Assembly: GCA_025024175.1 (NCBI GenBank) | Contig: QCXZ01000001.1 | Location: 13,640,001 to 13,704,000, forward strand | DNA from: Rhyzopertha dominica | Taxonomy: Eukaryota > Arthropoda > Insecta > Coleoptera > Bostrichidae | Reading direction: 5' to 3' | DNA: 64,000 bases | Shown here: positions 1-14,000 of the stretch, one piece after another | Numbering within the stretch: position 1 is the first letter of the stretch | Layout of the letters: the number at the start of each line of letters is the position of its first letter | Position numbers and translations under genes: made by a program | The notes under the pieces: model-generated | The model's database searches: none | Told to the model about the DNA's origin: nothing | What the model saw: only the letters and a program-made list of their open reading frames with translations

Positions 1-244
1 ATTATTGTTCAGGGATTAAATGTCTTATTCTAGAATGTACAATATTGCTAATAAATTTTTATAAACTCATTACCACAGTGTAAATCACAATTTTAATTAC
101 TTATTGAACAGTTTTCAATTTCAATAACATTATTGTGTATTACTGTGTTTTCTAACCTTTTTTTATTCACTTCAAATAAGTTCAATCAGATTCAGAATGC
201 AAAAGAAAGAAGGTGGTTGTAACATGGTATGTCTTTTTTTGCAG

Positions 245-331
245 TTCCATCAGTCCTAGGAATGTGTCTAATAATGTTATGTTTACTTTTAATTTTTTGG
301 GCCTATATCAAACATTTTGCTTATAAAACAA
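245..331 (+). CDS. possible earlier Piezo exon (weak)
   Basis: A T-rich acceptor (tttttttgcag) and a good donor (GTAAGA) frame 87 bp whose only open frame gives a hydrophobic, membrane-helix-like peptide (PSVLGMCLIMLCLLLIFWAY). It could be an upstream blade exon. However, its end phase does not fit the exon at 1569, so at least one further exon would have to lie between them, and I cannot find it. Confidence 0.25.
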
Positions 332-1568
332 GTAAGACTTCAAAATATTGTTGATATTAAATTGTGAAAATGATGTCTAAAATATCATTGCATTTCAAAA
401 ATACCATGCCTTTTATAGCATTATTTGAAAAAAAATGTTGTCCAAAAGTGATGTTCTTAATAAATATTTTATTACTAAATAACATATGACAAAATTAAAA
501 AAAATATGAGTACATTCGCCGTTGTTAATTATTACTTCAAAAATTTACTTCAGCATCCGTTTCTTTTTTGTCTTCTTGGTGTAAATGTGCCATAAGAAAC
601 CATATTGCATCAGATTTTTTAACAAATCTTGATACGGATCGTCACATCACCTTATAGATGCTTCAGATTCAGCTAAAATGCTGGTGGTTCACAAATTTTT
701 CAACTGATCACCCTCCATCTAATCTGATGAAGCAAGACTTGTTACTATAAGACCAGAAATTATTAAGAATGTCAAATGATTATTCAATTCTGAACTGCTT
801 AAAAAAGATATTGTACATAATAAATTTATAATTCTTGGAAGCTTTTTGCAAATAAATAATCATAACAGGTACAAATACTTTTATGAAACAACAAACTTTG
901 TAAACCATTTTCTTGACTCATTATCTAGGGAATTCTAGAATTTTACACATTTTCAATGTAAATGGCTCAAGTTGTCCCAAAAAATTTCAAAAGTTTTATA
1001 ACATAAAGTGTGTTTGCTAATTCGACCTGCTGTGGCTCTCGAGAAGAACGCACTTCTTAACCTCTTATATTTCTTAAAACTTGTTTAAGAAAATAATTAG
1101 TTCACTTCTAGAATAACAGAAAAATATGACAACTGATAAAGAAAATAATTGATTTTGGATCAAATAAATTTTGTTTATAATTACTATACCACCTATCAAT
1201 TTTACTTTGTCTTTTATATTTTTTAAGTAAACAAAGACAGTTTTGAAGAAAGTGGTTACAAAATTAGATGTGCATTTTAGCTTTTTTTTTAACTTTTCTA
1301 ATAATTGTGGCTAAATCCTGGTAAACATTAGGTGTACAAGTAGGAAAGCAAACATGTCTAAATGAACATTAATTAAACATAAACAAATTTATGATTAAAT
1401 AGTAAAACGATTTTCTTGGGCAAAAGAATTACATATCTTTATAATTCATTTTGTATACTGTAACCATGTATGTATATCTGATGCCAGTATGTTAAAAAAA
1501 TCAAGAACGTTTTCCATGTGGCCTCTTTCATAATAATTTATTAAATAATTTTCCATTTTATGTGATAG
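332..1568. other. AT-rich intronic sequence, nothing recognised
   Basis: Very AT-rich sequence upstream of the first certain Piezo exon. I found no open frame with family resemblance, no long inverted repeat and no RNA gene. It is presumed intron of Piezo. Confidence 0.5.
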
Positions 1569-2064
1569 AGTGTAACACATGCAGCGGTTGCTCTTAACAA
1601 TGCAGAATGGCTAGGCTTCCACAAGCTAAATGAGAAAACTTCCCTAGCACAACAGATAAAGTGGAATATTATTTACCTTACTCTTACTACACTGTGGTCA
1701 GCAGTAGTTATACATCAAATGAACTACCGCCTTAACAGAGGTAAAGAAAAAGGGAAGCCTTGTGTGATGTTCCCAGATATAACTAGAGCAGATGCAGACA
1801 CTGGTATTATTAACTGTCTGATGTATTTGCTAAATTATGGATTCTACAAGTTTGGAATTGAAATATGTTTTATGGTCATGGTCATGTTGATGGGCTTTAG
1901 AATGGATTTGTATGCTGGTATTCATGCTATTGTTCTTTGCATGCTAGTTGGTATGAAGCGCTCTACCTTGGCAAAGATTTGGCATATTTATCTGGTATTC
2001 ATAGCAGCAACTATTGTGTTTCAATATATTATGGTAATAGGACCACCACCGTTTATGTGTTACG
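1569..2064 (+). CDS. Piezo: Piezo blade exon (first certain exon in window)
   Basis: This exon runs from an acceptor (gatag) to a phase-1 donor (TTACG/GTAAAT). It encodes a run of transmembrane helices with the family signature around [10 protein letters not shown] and [17 protein letters not shown], ending in IGPPPFMCY. Two in-frame stops lie just upstream of 1569, so the exon cannot extend left. The next exon is 3.75 kb away, and joining at 5821 restores MCY-DHPWD, which matches the C-x-DYPW block remembered from other Piezo proteins. The intron is enlarged by a Penelope-like element. Confidence 0.93.
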
Positions 2065-5000
2065 GTAAATAGAACTCATTTTCAGTATTATTTAGGTATC
2101 ACTTATAAATTAGCATGCTTCAGACACTATTTTAAGAGTACTTTCTTGTTAGTTGTCTTGCTATGGCACAGCCTGCCAATTGATTTCATCTAAATTATCA
2201 GACAACAATAAAATCATTATTATTATTGTGCATTTTGCTCTTTTTTGTCTGCTTTAAAAGATTAGCCTTTTCTAAGATATTTACTAAATTTGCACAGGCC
2301 AACATAATTTTGAATCTTGCATAGTTGCTAATGTGTATGTATTTAATTGAAACAAAATTATTGCATAATAAAATAATGTAAACTGGTCCACTTTCACAAA
2401 GTGGGATATATGTAGTAATGTTACTTCTACAAGATTAATCTTCACGAAGTCCAATAAATCCACTTTATTAAACAAATTGGCAAAGCACTTTCAACTAATA
2501 TAAGCCATCATCAGTGCCTAATAAACTATACAGAAATACAGAAGAATTTATAAGTGACGTCAAATTCGAAATACGCAATCTTGACTTCAAACAGAAAAAA
2601 CCCTGCATACCAAAAACACAAACAAAGAATTTAGAATATAACAACTAAAATTACAAAAATCATTCGAAATTGTAAATTTACTGTTATCTATAATTTTGTA
2701 TATTTCCAGAATTTCAAAAAAATTGAATTTTGAGGATTTGTTACAAACATGTAAAGAATTTAAATTATTTAAAGAGGCAGTGTGTTGAAATGACAATAAA
2801 TGATTTGCTATCAAAGAATTTGTATTAACTATATCAGTATTTTTATATTTGTCATATTGTTTTGAATGTTCAGTGCCTCTAATTGAAAAAGATCTTCCCG
2901 TTTGACCAATATAAGCAGAATTATAATCGTTACAAGAAAAACTATAAACTGCCGAATGATTCAAAACTGGAATTTTGTCTTTATTGTGAACAAAACGGGA
3001 AAACACACTGCCTACTGTAGAAAATCCAACACTTATTCCATCAGAGGAAAACAGTTTAGATAAACTATGTGTGACTGGACCAACAAACCTAAGAGGATAG
3101 CAAATTTTGGCTTCTTCGATATGAGTGGTGTTAAAAGAAAACTTAAATTTTGTTAAATATTTAAAGTATAAGTTTTGTAATACATGATTTGGAAAGTTAT
3201 TATTAAAAGCAATCTGAACAATTACACCCAGTTCCTTTTCAAAAGCATTATTTAAAGAAAAATGACACAAAAAGTCTGTTAAAAAGAAAATGAAATACAG
3301 GCATTTTGTGTGTATAAGGGTGAAAAGAAAAGTAATTAATAGTTATTGATGCATGTGGTTTTCTAAAAATTTCAAAAGGTAGGTAAGGATAAGACTGATT
3401 TCGTGTAATTAATAAATCTAAAAATGGAATTTGACTATTAATTTCTATTTCATAACTAAAATTTATAGAATCATGAAGAGAATGAATAAATGTAAGAAAA
3501 CTATTTAATTCATTCTGATTTCCTGTAAAAAGGCAAAAAACATCATCTACATAGCGATACCAAAATTTAATATGGCAACAAAAGGAAAAGTTTTTGAAAT
3601 ATCTTGTTCTAAATTATTCATAAAAAGTTCTGCTAAAAGTGAGCTGAGACAAACCCATTACTAAACCTGAATGTTGTATGAAATATTTATTATCGAAACA
3701 GAAAAAAAAATTGATTTAAGACAAATTATGTTAAAGAAACCAAATTATTTTTGTGAAACACAGGTAAGTTACAATTTAACAGCAGATTATTTAATATTTT
3801 TAGTCTTTTGAAGGAAATAAATTTATTGACATCGAAAGAGACAAGGAAAGAGTTTTGGGGAATTTCGAAATTCTTAAGTTTATTGGTCAAGTCAATTGAA
3901 TTTTAAAAGCAAAAGAATTTTCGAAATTTAAAACTTCACAAAGGATCAAATTTAGCCATTTAGCTAATTTATAACACGGAGAATTTATGTAACAAACAAC
4001 AGGTCTGATAGGACATATTGCATATTTAGTGAAAATATGAGATAAATATTGGAGTAACAGGCCAATATATGTAATAAAAAAAATGTTAAAGGCATACTTA
4101 GATATTTAAAAACTATTCATTTTTAGACAAGTGCTCTTGGAATAAAGAAATGTAATTGCTGCTACCTAGCTAAACTTTGTTTTTAGTTATGTGTAAGACA
4201 TATTTATGTTTTGATATATCAGTAAAGGTAAAATAACCCCCAAAAATATAACATATTCAAAATGACCTATATTAAATTAGAGTGAATATGACACATCTGC
4301 TCTTGTCATTCAGTCACATTTCATGATTCATGACACTATAAACTTGATGGCAAGTTTGCCGACCATAATTTAGGAGTATTTGCTTATTGTGCAACCCCTC
4401 CAACTTTTTAAAGGGTAAATTTCCACCCAATTTTGCCACACATTAAGAAAATATACATCTGATTTTTTGCTTTCGTAAAAAATTATGTGTCAAGAGGTGC
4501 TATTACATATTAATAGAATTATTACAATAAATTCCATTTTTCTCATTTTTTTAAAGCTGTTTTAATCACTTAACATTATTAAGTCTCAAGAACTAACAAA
4601 AATGTAAAATGTAAACAGGTGACCCAAATATTAATAAGAATAAACAGTATTTGTGATTCTGATCATTATCACAGGTCCATAAACGTAATCTTCTCAAAGC
4701 AGCTAAGTCGATCCCATCTGAATAAAATAAACCGCTGCAAATTGAATTAATACTTCCACATCCAATTGTCAAAATAACATGTACGCTTTTATTTCTCATA
4801 CTATACTATCAATAATGAGGTTTTGAGCATTTTTCGTCTCTACATATTTTTTCGAACAACAAATGGTTTGAAAATACATAAATTTTTAAAATCGTTTTTT
4901 GGAAGTAACTCGAAAATTATTAATTAATTAAAAAATTGCAAGACTGCTTTTTGATCAGAAATTTGATTTTATATATAATAGTAAAATTTAACAAAATCGT

Positions 5001-8000
5001 GTGGACAGGGTCCATAATCCAGTGTTTTGGAAATATTTCAAAAACATTTTTTCTGAGAAATTTTATATCCTATCTGACAGTATTTTCACTTTTTGAATAT
5101 ACTAAGTATTTTCAAAGATATTTAGGTAAAACGGTTTTTTTAATAATCACATAGGTACTAAAAATAAAAAAATTAAATTTTGCAGAAAGGGTAGTTACCC
5201 CCAGTTTCACTCGCTACCCTATACCTTAGTTACCCCAAAAACAATAGGTTGCTTTGGGTAGTTGAGATTTATATGTATGCCAAATTTCAAGTTCGTATGT
5301 TAAGTCTTTAGAAAGTTATGACGTCTACAAAAAAACCAACAGACACGTAGAGAAGAATTTTGTTTTTTCGTTTTCGACCATTTTAAAGCTTTTGGGCAAA
5401 TAAAAATCTTTGATTATTTTTTTCGCGATACAGTACTTTCCAACTGTTGGATGCGGAAGTAAAAATACATTTTTTAATAAAATAATTAGCAATTATTCTA
5501 AAGTTTAATTAAATTTTTTTTAAAATACAATGAAGATCAAAACTGTTCTTAAAACATGTAAGCTGTGTTTCATTTATATATATTATCTCTATAAATTCAG
5601 ATATATGTACTAATGTTAGTTACTAATGCCGTGAGGGCGCAGTAACTGTATTTGAGCACTCCTTGAATATATAATATGTCCCTGTAACTGGTATTTTATA
5701 TAATATGCAGGTATTTATATATAACTATTTTTCAAATTACTTTTAGTAGAGTAAAGCAATTTTTCCTGTTATACTAATCAATTAGTTGTTTATCAAATTT
5801 AAGAAAAATGGGTATTTTAGATCATCCCTGGGATAAAACCTCTCTGATGGGCAGATTTCAATCCTGGGCCTTTTTATTTGGACATGACTATAGGCCTCCA
5901 GCAGAAAAGCTAATATTTGATGTAATTTTGCTTCTCATGGTATCTAGACAAGCCATTGTGTTTAGAAGAGAATACAGATTTACAGACAAACAATACCCAG
6001 GAGGAACAAATAGAAATATCATTCACTTATTCGAAAAGAAAGGTTTCGTTAATCCTGTTCCCGATTTTGTTTCTTATGTCACGTAATCAAATTTTATGTT
6101 TAATATGCGATTGTCTAATATGACCTTTCAGGAGTTATCTGGATATATTAAAGAGAATGGTATTATTAAACTGGCTGTGGTTTACTACTGCAATGTTGTT
6201 TCTAACAGGAACTGATAATGTCAACATTTTTTCATTAGGGTACTTAATTGGAACATTTACTTTTCTTTGGCAAGGGACAGCTTTATATCTAAGATCGATT
6301 CCATCCATATTAAAATCGTAGGTATTTGAATTAATCAGTATGTTTTTTTTAAAGTCATATTTCAGCTGGAATATGCTAATAGCATACAATGTATTTGTAA
6401 TGGTCGTAAAGATTTATTTGCAAATTCTGGGCTGCATATTCATTGTGTTAATTCCTGAAAATTTTTGTTGGCCCTTCCAACTATTTGCTGTGAGTTGTGT
6501 TCAGCGGTTTGAAAACGACTTTTCAATAAATGATGCAAATGCTAAACAATATTGCAAGTTTACTGAAGGATACAATGGATTACTTTGGGATGTCTCGTCA
6601 TTTTGCTGTCTTATAATACAAAAACGGATATTTAAGAGTTACTACTTTTTTCATATAATCGAAGATGTAAAAGTTGTAACCATATTGATTTCCCGGGGTC
6701 ATGAGTTTATCGAGCAAATGCGTAAAGAAAGCATGAAAGCACAGGAAGAAAAAGAACGAAAGTTACTGAACAAAATTCAGGAAAGAATGCAAAAAATTAA
6801 AGAAAATCAAATGAGAATTCAAGGAACAAATTATGAAGAACTCAGAAATCATTTTAACGGTTAGGCATTTGTGTTGCTCGTAAGTACATTAAATAGGAGT
6901 AATCATTATTTTTACAGCTGTTCTTGCTGGAGATTACTACATGTTTGATGATATAGACGAAGAAGAATTGGATGAAGCAGATGACTCTCATACAGAAGAC
7001 GATTTTAGTACATCAGAAGAAGATACTGCTAGTAGACCGTATACAGTGAGTGAGGTATGAGCTATACTTACATTGTGTATCAAATAATTTTATAATTGAT
7101 GCCTTTACTAAGCTGCTGAGTGTGGCATTGAAGACTGATATTAAAACAACCTTAAAAAGGAATTCACAGGTTGATTTTAGAAGGGCTTCAACAACATCAG
7201 TAAGTAGTTCTTTATATTCTTTATTCAAACTGTGTTTATAACATATTATTAATACATTTCTGTGTTTTTTAATTAATATGTTGTACAGTAAAACCTCTCC
7301 ACAACGGACACCGATGGGGAATAAGAAATTGTCCGTTGTGTAGAGGTGTCCGTTGTTAAGAGGTTATGAGAATTAAATAAATTAAATATTTTTTTAAGCA
7401 TTTATTAGTTAATTTGTAATAATGTACATAGCTATTTACAAGTAGCATCTTTAAAATAATCATTGATTTTTATTTTCTTTTTGTTTGAATACTGATTTCT
7501 TATAATTTGGTCTTCTACACTTGAAAGTAGATCGGAAAATTTTTGCACACTTTCTACATTACCATGCAAAATAAAAAAATTTTGTAAGTCCTTCATTTTT
7601 TCATAAGCGTCACTCAGGTTTTTTACATCTGTAGTCGGAACTAGTTCGTCTTCACTGTCACTATTACTCTCAATCACAGTTTTGTTATCTTCTTTAAACT
7701 CTTCGACACAGTCAGTGATGTTTATATTTATATTTTCTGCATGTAAATCTTCGTCGATATTGACATAATCGTCCATTGGTAGACCATCCACGTTTTCCAA
7801 ATATATTGAAAGGGGTAAATCATCTTCTTCATCATAATCATCGATCCAGTTGTTGCACTGTCCAAATCCGGCTTTCAGAAAACAGTTATTTATTGTTTGC
7901 GGTTTTACTTTTTTCCAAGCGGCGGTAATCCATATTGTTGCATTACAAACTGTAATGTCTTTTTCTAACTGTTTTGTAAATTCACAATCATTCATTGATG

Positions 8001-11000
8001 ATAACAGACATTTGACCAAAAACTTTCTGTAAAATAATTTGAATTCCTGATGATTCCTTGATCCATTGGTTGACATACAGATGTCATGTTTGGTGAAGAA
8101 ACAATAACTTTACATTTTTTAAAGTTATGTTTGGATGTGATGTGGCGTTGTCCAAAAAAAGAAGCACTTTTCGATTTTGTCTTTCCGTTGTTCTATCAAA
8201 TTTCATCAGCCATTCGCTCATTATATCCCTGGTCATCCACGCCTTTTTGTTGGAATACCAATCAATTGGTAATTTATTTACGTGAGATCCCTTAAAACAG
8301 CGAGGATTCTTGGCTTTTCCAATGATTAGGGGGTTTCATGCTAGCACAAAATAGTACAGTAAGTCGTACTTTTGACGATTTTCCGCTAGCACACTTTTCG
8401 TTTTTTAGCGCCAATGTTTTCTTTGGTGATGCCCTGAAGAAGAGACCAGTTTCATCAGCATTAAAGATATCTTCTGGTGAGTATCCTTGAATAATGGAAC
8501 AAAGTTTTTTTTTCCACTGCTTCACTTCTTGTATGTCGACTGATGCTTCTTCACCAGAAATCGTTTTTAGGTTTATGTTCCAGCGCTGGCAAAATTTTTC
8601 TAGCCATCCATTTGAAGCTTTAAACTGGTCTATTTCCAATTCTTTGGAGACTTCCAACGCTTTTTCTTGCAGAATTGAACCAGAAACAGGGATATTTTTG
8701 CTCCGAACTTTGCAAAACCAATTGAAAACGATTTGATCTAGTGCAGCATTTTGAGTCTCGGGAAATTTTTTTTTACATTGGCAATTTCCATTTTCAGCAA
8801 AAGACTTTAGAATTTCTTCTTTCTTCTTTAATATTTCACCTACTTGACTTTTTCCCACTTTGAACTTTTAAATTTTTCTGTAGATTCAATAATTTCGATT
8901 TTTTCTTTAACACTAAGAAACTTTCGTTTTACTGAAGACGAAGCCATCTTTTCAATGTCACACTCTGAATAACACTAATTTTGCTCAAGAAAAGAGACGC
9001 CAATTTATACCACTCTGTCAACAGTTAGCACCCCCTATTTGAATATCATTCAGTGGAATATTAAACAAGAAAATTTCCAAATTACCCAGTTCTGTGAAAT
9101 CAGATTTTGCTTAATACCATCCCCCGCTATGTAAACCTCATTAGGGGTCATTTCTTGTTGACCGCCTATCTTAATAGAATTCCTTGGAAAAATTTGTCCG
9201 TTGTTGAGAGGCAATTTTGCACATGAGATTATACACAAAATCAGAATTTAGCTGTCCATGTCCGTTATTGGGAGTGTCCTTTATAGAGAGGTTTCAATAG
9301 ACAGTTTTGCATATATTTTGATAACACAAACGAAAAACTGTCCGTTGTTGGGAGGTGTCCGCTGATCAGAGGTGTCCGTTAAAGGAGGTTTCTCTGTATA
9401 TCTATAATTAAGTTGTGTACAAAGAGAAAAGAGTTTCATTGTTGGTTTTATGAAAAACGTTTTACTTTATAGATAATTTTATATTTTGAATGCATAATAT
9501 TGAAAAAGTGATGCAAGTAGTTTCAATTTTATTTTATGCCAAATATACATTTTTAAATTATTGTTAGAATTTAAAATGCGTGCCCAAATACAGACTCGTG
9601 GCTCTTATTTTGTAATGTTCATTGACTCAAAAAAGTTTATCTATTATTTTCGTTAAATACTCTATAACATAAACTCATGTTAAAAAACTTATAGCTAGCA
9701 CAATTAGTATGTTTTATTTTGGTATCACATAATTTCATACACACAAATTAAAGTTTTTTCAGTGGTTGTGGTTTGATGTTGACCTGTGTTTGTGCTATCA
9801 ACTTCTTTTGTAACCATTTCATGATATGTGCAGCTTTTGCTCGCTTGTCAATAAATGTTTTTCATTTTTCAGGATGAAGAAGAGCAGAAGTTTAATGCAG
9901 CAGAATATCTAGAAAGCGCTTCGGAAGAAAGATGTATAGATGCTACTGTATTTCAGAATAAGGAAAATACTAATTTTGTATTTTTGCTTCAGTGCTTACT
10001 GTTGGTCAAAAAATTGTAGACTTTCTTTTATTTATTTGGGCATTTATAGATAGCTTAATGGTTAGTATTATAATGGCTCTAAACAGGCATACAAAAGATC
10101 ACCGACTTATTATGAAAAAACTTTCTGAAGAGAGGAAAATTTTGAAGGTTTTTATTATATAACATACATTCTAAACTGAAATGTGTTAACATAATAATTT
10201 TATAGGAGACTACAGATTACAGTACTGGTATTCGCTTAGGCTGGGATAGAGTATGGAGTCCGATGGCATCATTTCACGGTTTAATGCAAAACTCAAGGTG
10301 TGTTCAGCTTGTATTGTTTTACACATTGTAGAACACCTTTTTGACGTTTTATGGTGTAATCCCTATAATGTAGGGAGTCTAAGCCGATATTTGTTTGCAA
10401 TTTTTGTATCAAACTTTTTTCTTTGTAATTCTACTGTGTGCTTTAAGCCAAAGGCAGAGGCAGTTTTTAAAAACAAGTTCTTTTCAGTGTGATATCGAGT
10501 AGGAAATTATTATTGGGAATATAATCTTTCATAATGTAATTGGAGCGTATGGAATTTTTGAAATTGAGCTTTAAAATGATTTGTTATTTACCTAACTAAA
10601 ACTAATGATAAAAGCTTTCTTCAATAATATGGTAATAGCAAAGAAACTATGTAACTACTAGTGCTATTAAAGATAATAATTACGATCCGCACGACAATGG
10701 CAGAAGCTGGAAGCTGTTTACACTATTTGCAATTAATAAAGACCTTTACACATTATTATAAGTGTGAAGGTATGTCATATATTGTTTTTTATGCATAAAA
10801 GTGTAGTGAAACGTGATATAAACTATAAGCGTTAATATTAAAAAAAGTGATTGAAACTATACTATGATAAAACAATGTGCAGATATATTGTTATATAAAA
10901 AAATAAAAATGTAATTTTGAAAAGAACTGATTTTGATTTATGCCAGATGGCATTTTTCAAAATAGACGATACAATAATCGCGTCGAAACCGCAACCCTCT

Positions 11001-14000
11001 AGCATTAATAGTTACCGAGATACCCTATAATTACAATGAAAATGGGCACCCTGTACATTTTTATTGTAATTGTAGGGTATTTCGATAACTATTAATGCTA
11101 GAGGGTTGCAGTTTCGACACTACTGTATTACTTTTATGTTGTGAGTTAAACTGTACCATCGCCATTATTGTATCGTGTTTTGTTTTAAAGCCATAGCCAA
11201 CTTTTGAAAAATGTAACATTTGTTCAGTTCTTAATATCTTGATTGGCTATGTTGACATAAAAAAAAACTGTGCAGACATTTTTATAGATACCTATGTTTA
11301 TTGAGAATCCAGTGGCGTGCTCAGAATTTCTTTAGGGGGTCACATTGTAGAGATATAACACAAACTTGATTTTTTTTTTAATGGAAACCATAGTTGACTT
11401 TGCTATGGTTGCTATTTTTTTTCTGATTAAGAATATGTTAGGTCTAATTTTACTAATTTTGGTATTATTTCTATTTTTGGAATAATTTTATTAGATTTTA
11501 AGTTTTTCGTTAAAATGGATGTAAATAATTGACAATAAACAATGCATAGGTATTTATCTCCAAATAAACAATCATTTTCATTAGTTACATGGCCTCCTAG
11601 ATTACAGATAAAAAAACTGCATGAGCGCTCTTAGGAGTCTTATGTATCTATTCAAATATGCAAATATTATTTTTAACGGATTAAAATTTTTACTTAATAA
11701 TATAAACTATATTGTGTGTTTTCTTATTTCATAGCCTCCTGGATGTAAATGCAAAATCTGATTAAATTACTAAAAAAATTGAATAATTTCAAAATTAGTA
11801 AAAATAAACCTAACAATGTATACATTTTTTTAATCGGAAGAAATAGGTATTTTTAACCATAGCAAAGCCAACTATGATTTCCATTTTAAACAATACAAGT
11901 TTGTGTTATATATAAAAAACGGGACCCCCTAAAAAATTTCTGAGTAAGCCACTGGATTCAAAATAAAAATATCAATAAACATGTCTTTACAGTTTTTCTG
12001 TATCTACATACCCAATGAAATATTGAGAGCTGAAAAAATATCACATTTTTCAAAAGTTGGCTATAGCTTTAAAACAAAAGACGATACAAAAATGGCGATG
12101 GTACAGTCCAACTCACAACAAAAAAGTAATACTGTAATGTCAAAACTGCAACAATCTAACATTAATAGTTACTGAGGTACCCTACAATTACAACGAAGAT
12201 GGAATACCCTGTGCACTGCCAACTTAAAACATTATGTTCTCTGGTATCTCATGTTGGTAATGGAAATAAGTGATCATTGCTATAGCTTTAAAGTTTGGTG
12301 AACAGCAGTATAGCTAACATGGACATTAAGCATCAAGTGCTGTGATGCACCTTCCATTTATATCAATTTAAAATAATTAAAGTGAAAAAGTGTGAATCTA
12401 TTTTTAATAGAACTATTCAGAATTTTCGAAATGCTACAGTTAACAGCTTATTATTACATAAACTAAGTGTTGATATTAACATATGCACAATAATTTACAA
12501 AAGTGGACATAACACTGTTCAAGTACAATGTTTACAAGTCAAACAGAGGTTCGATAGAAAACGTTACTCTGTGACAAGACTATTCTGTGATGAATCATAT
12601 CAGATTGAGTTAACTCTTTTCTTTAACATAATAAAATGTTACCTTTCTGTGCTTATAGTGAAATACCTATATGGCATACACCAGACTTCGTTGTAGGGCA
12701 ACATTCTCTGGGTCTTTTTGCACATGATTTGTACTACAATAATTTAAATCTTATTTTGCAATTTTCAGTTTTCTTTTTGCACAAATAGGTTTCCTTAATT
12801 GAAATTAGTATATTTAACACAAAATTACAATATCATAGAAAGCCCATTATAATCCATCTTTACTGGATCATTACAAAAACTCTGTTTAACATAACTTATA
12901 GGTAAACTCAGAATATGGTTACTTTGTGGAAGTTCATTTTAACAATGAAATATAATACTTTTTTGTCAGTTTCCAAATTATTCAAAACTTGGTGCGATCG
13001 GTTTAATTTCTTTAGTTTGCCGGTCACACTAATTATTGAATAAATTGGGAATTGAAAAAGAATTGTAAATTTCATTGTTAAATTTTTCTTATTAATGTAA
13101 GTTTTGAGAACTACTTATTGAATATCTAAATACCTCTTATTATATTTTAATATAAAATACAGTAATACATCATTTCATGATATATGTGTAGTTACAGTTG
13201 TTTCTTAAATTTTAATTTCTTATTTTATATTACAGGAAGATTAATACAAGAGAAAAAGAGAGTATAACTGAAGATGGCCAATCTTTCAGAAGGTAAGAAT
13301 AATAGAGTTAAACTTCAAGATTAAAAGTATACAAATACAAATACTATTTGAAAAAGAAATATACTGAATTAATTGATAAACCTTATACTTTACAGTTTCC
13401 ACAGTGTACTTACTGGTCATCGTGATGGTGGAGGTGCTGAACTCGTATCACATGATCAGCCAACAATTGTACAATTATTGCTAGCCTTTTGGCATGCCAT
13501 CATTTATAACTCCGACACCCTATGCTACATGATGGTTTTTTTAAATCAAATACGATATGCATCTTTATTGTCGCTGCCTTTGCCACTGATGGTTTTTTTT
13601 TGGGGAAGCCTGTCTACACNAATTGCTAGTAAAACATTTTGGGTNTCAATAATTGCATATACTGAGGTATGTTCAAGCTATATTATGACTACAAAGTTCA
13701 GATATTCAGTGAGATGTAAATATGTATTCGGCACCTGACTGGATATGCAAAGGGTACCTAAAAAATTTCAGTGTCATAAAAATGCCATATTTCGCCCCAG
13801 TCACAGATAGCACTGTAATAATTTTTAAACACATGACTAATAATTCAACAAACAGTAAATGAATGACTTCTTAAGCCATAACAACCAAACCAGAACTATG
13901 CATATTGAAAGTGTTTCTGTTGAACAGTCATCTACATCTCTCATTTCATGAGAAATTCAGCGCACAGTAGTAAGGTTGTCAACACATGCTTAAGTTATTA

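Larger units (their letters stand above)
2450..4070 (-). mobile_element. Penelope-like retroelement, 5'-truncated, in Piezo intron
   Basis: Read on the minus strand this holds the 3' half of a Penelope-like element. A decayed reverse transcriptase lies at about 3270-3950: [10 protein letters not shown], the active-site block [16 protein letters not shown] at about 3525-3570, and the [11 protein letters not shown] / HPYTHK block after it. Then comes the GIY-YIG endonuclease. The terminal repeat at 2450-2540 carries a hammerhead-like motif. Several frameshifts and stops break the transcriptase frame, so it is not active. It sits antisense inside the 3.75-kb Piezo intron. Confidence 0.85.

Noticed and set aside
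2587..3270. 227-codon frame as a host gene
   Set aside because: It has the GIY-YIG core and lies next to reverse-transcriptase remnants and a Penelope-type terminus, so it is retroelement debris.
5808..5820. ATG at 5808 as a gene start (MGILDHPWD)
   Set aside because: The segment before DHPWD is intron ending in ttttag; joining at 5821 gives MCY-DHPWD in phase with the preceding Piezo exon.
12382..12696. 104-codon open frame as a gene
   Set aside because: No motif, no conserved block, inside a Piezo intron; length is not surprising for one of many frames in 64 kb.
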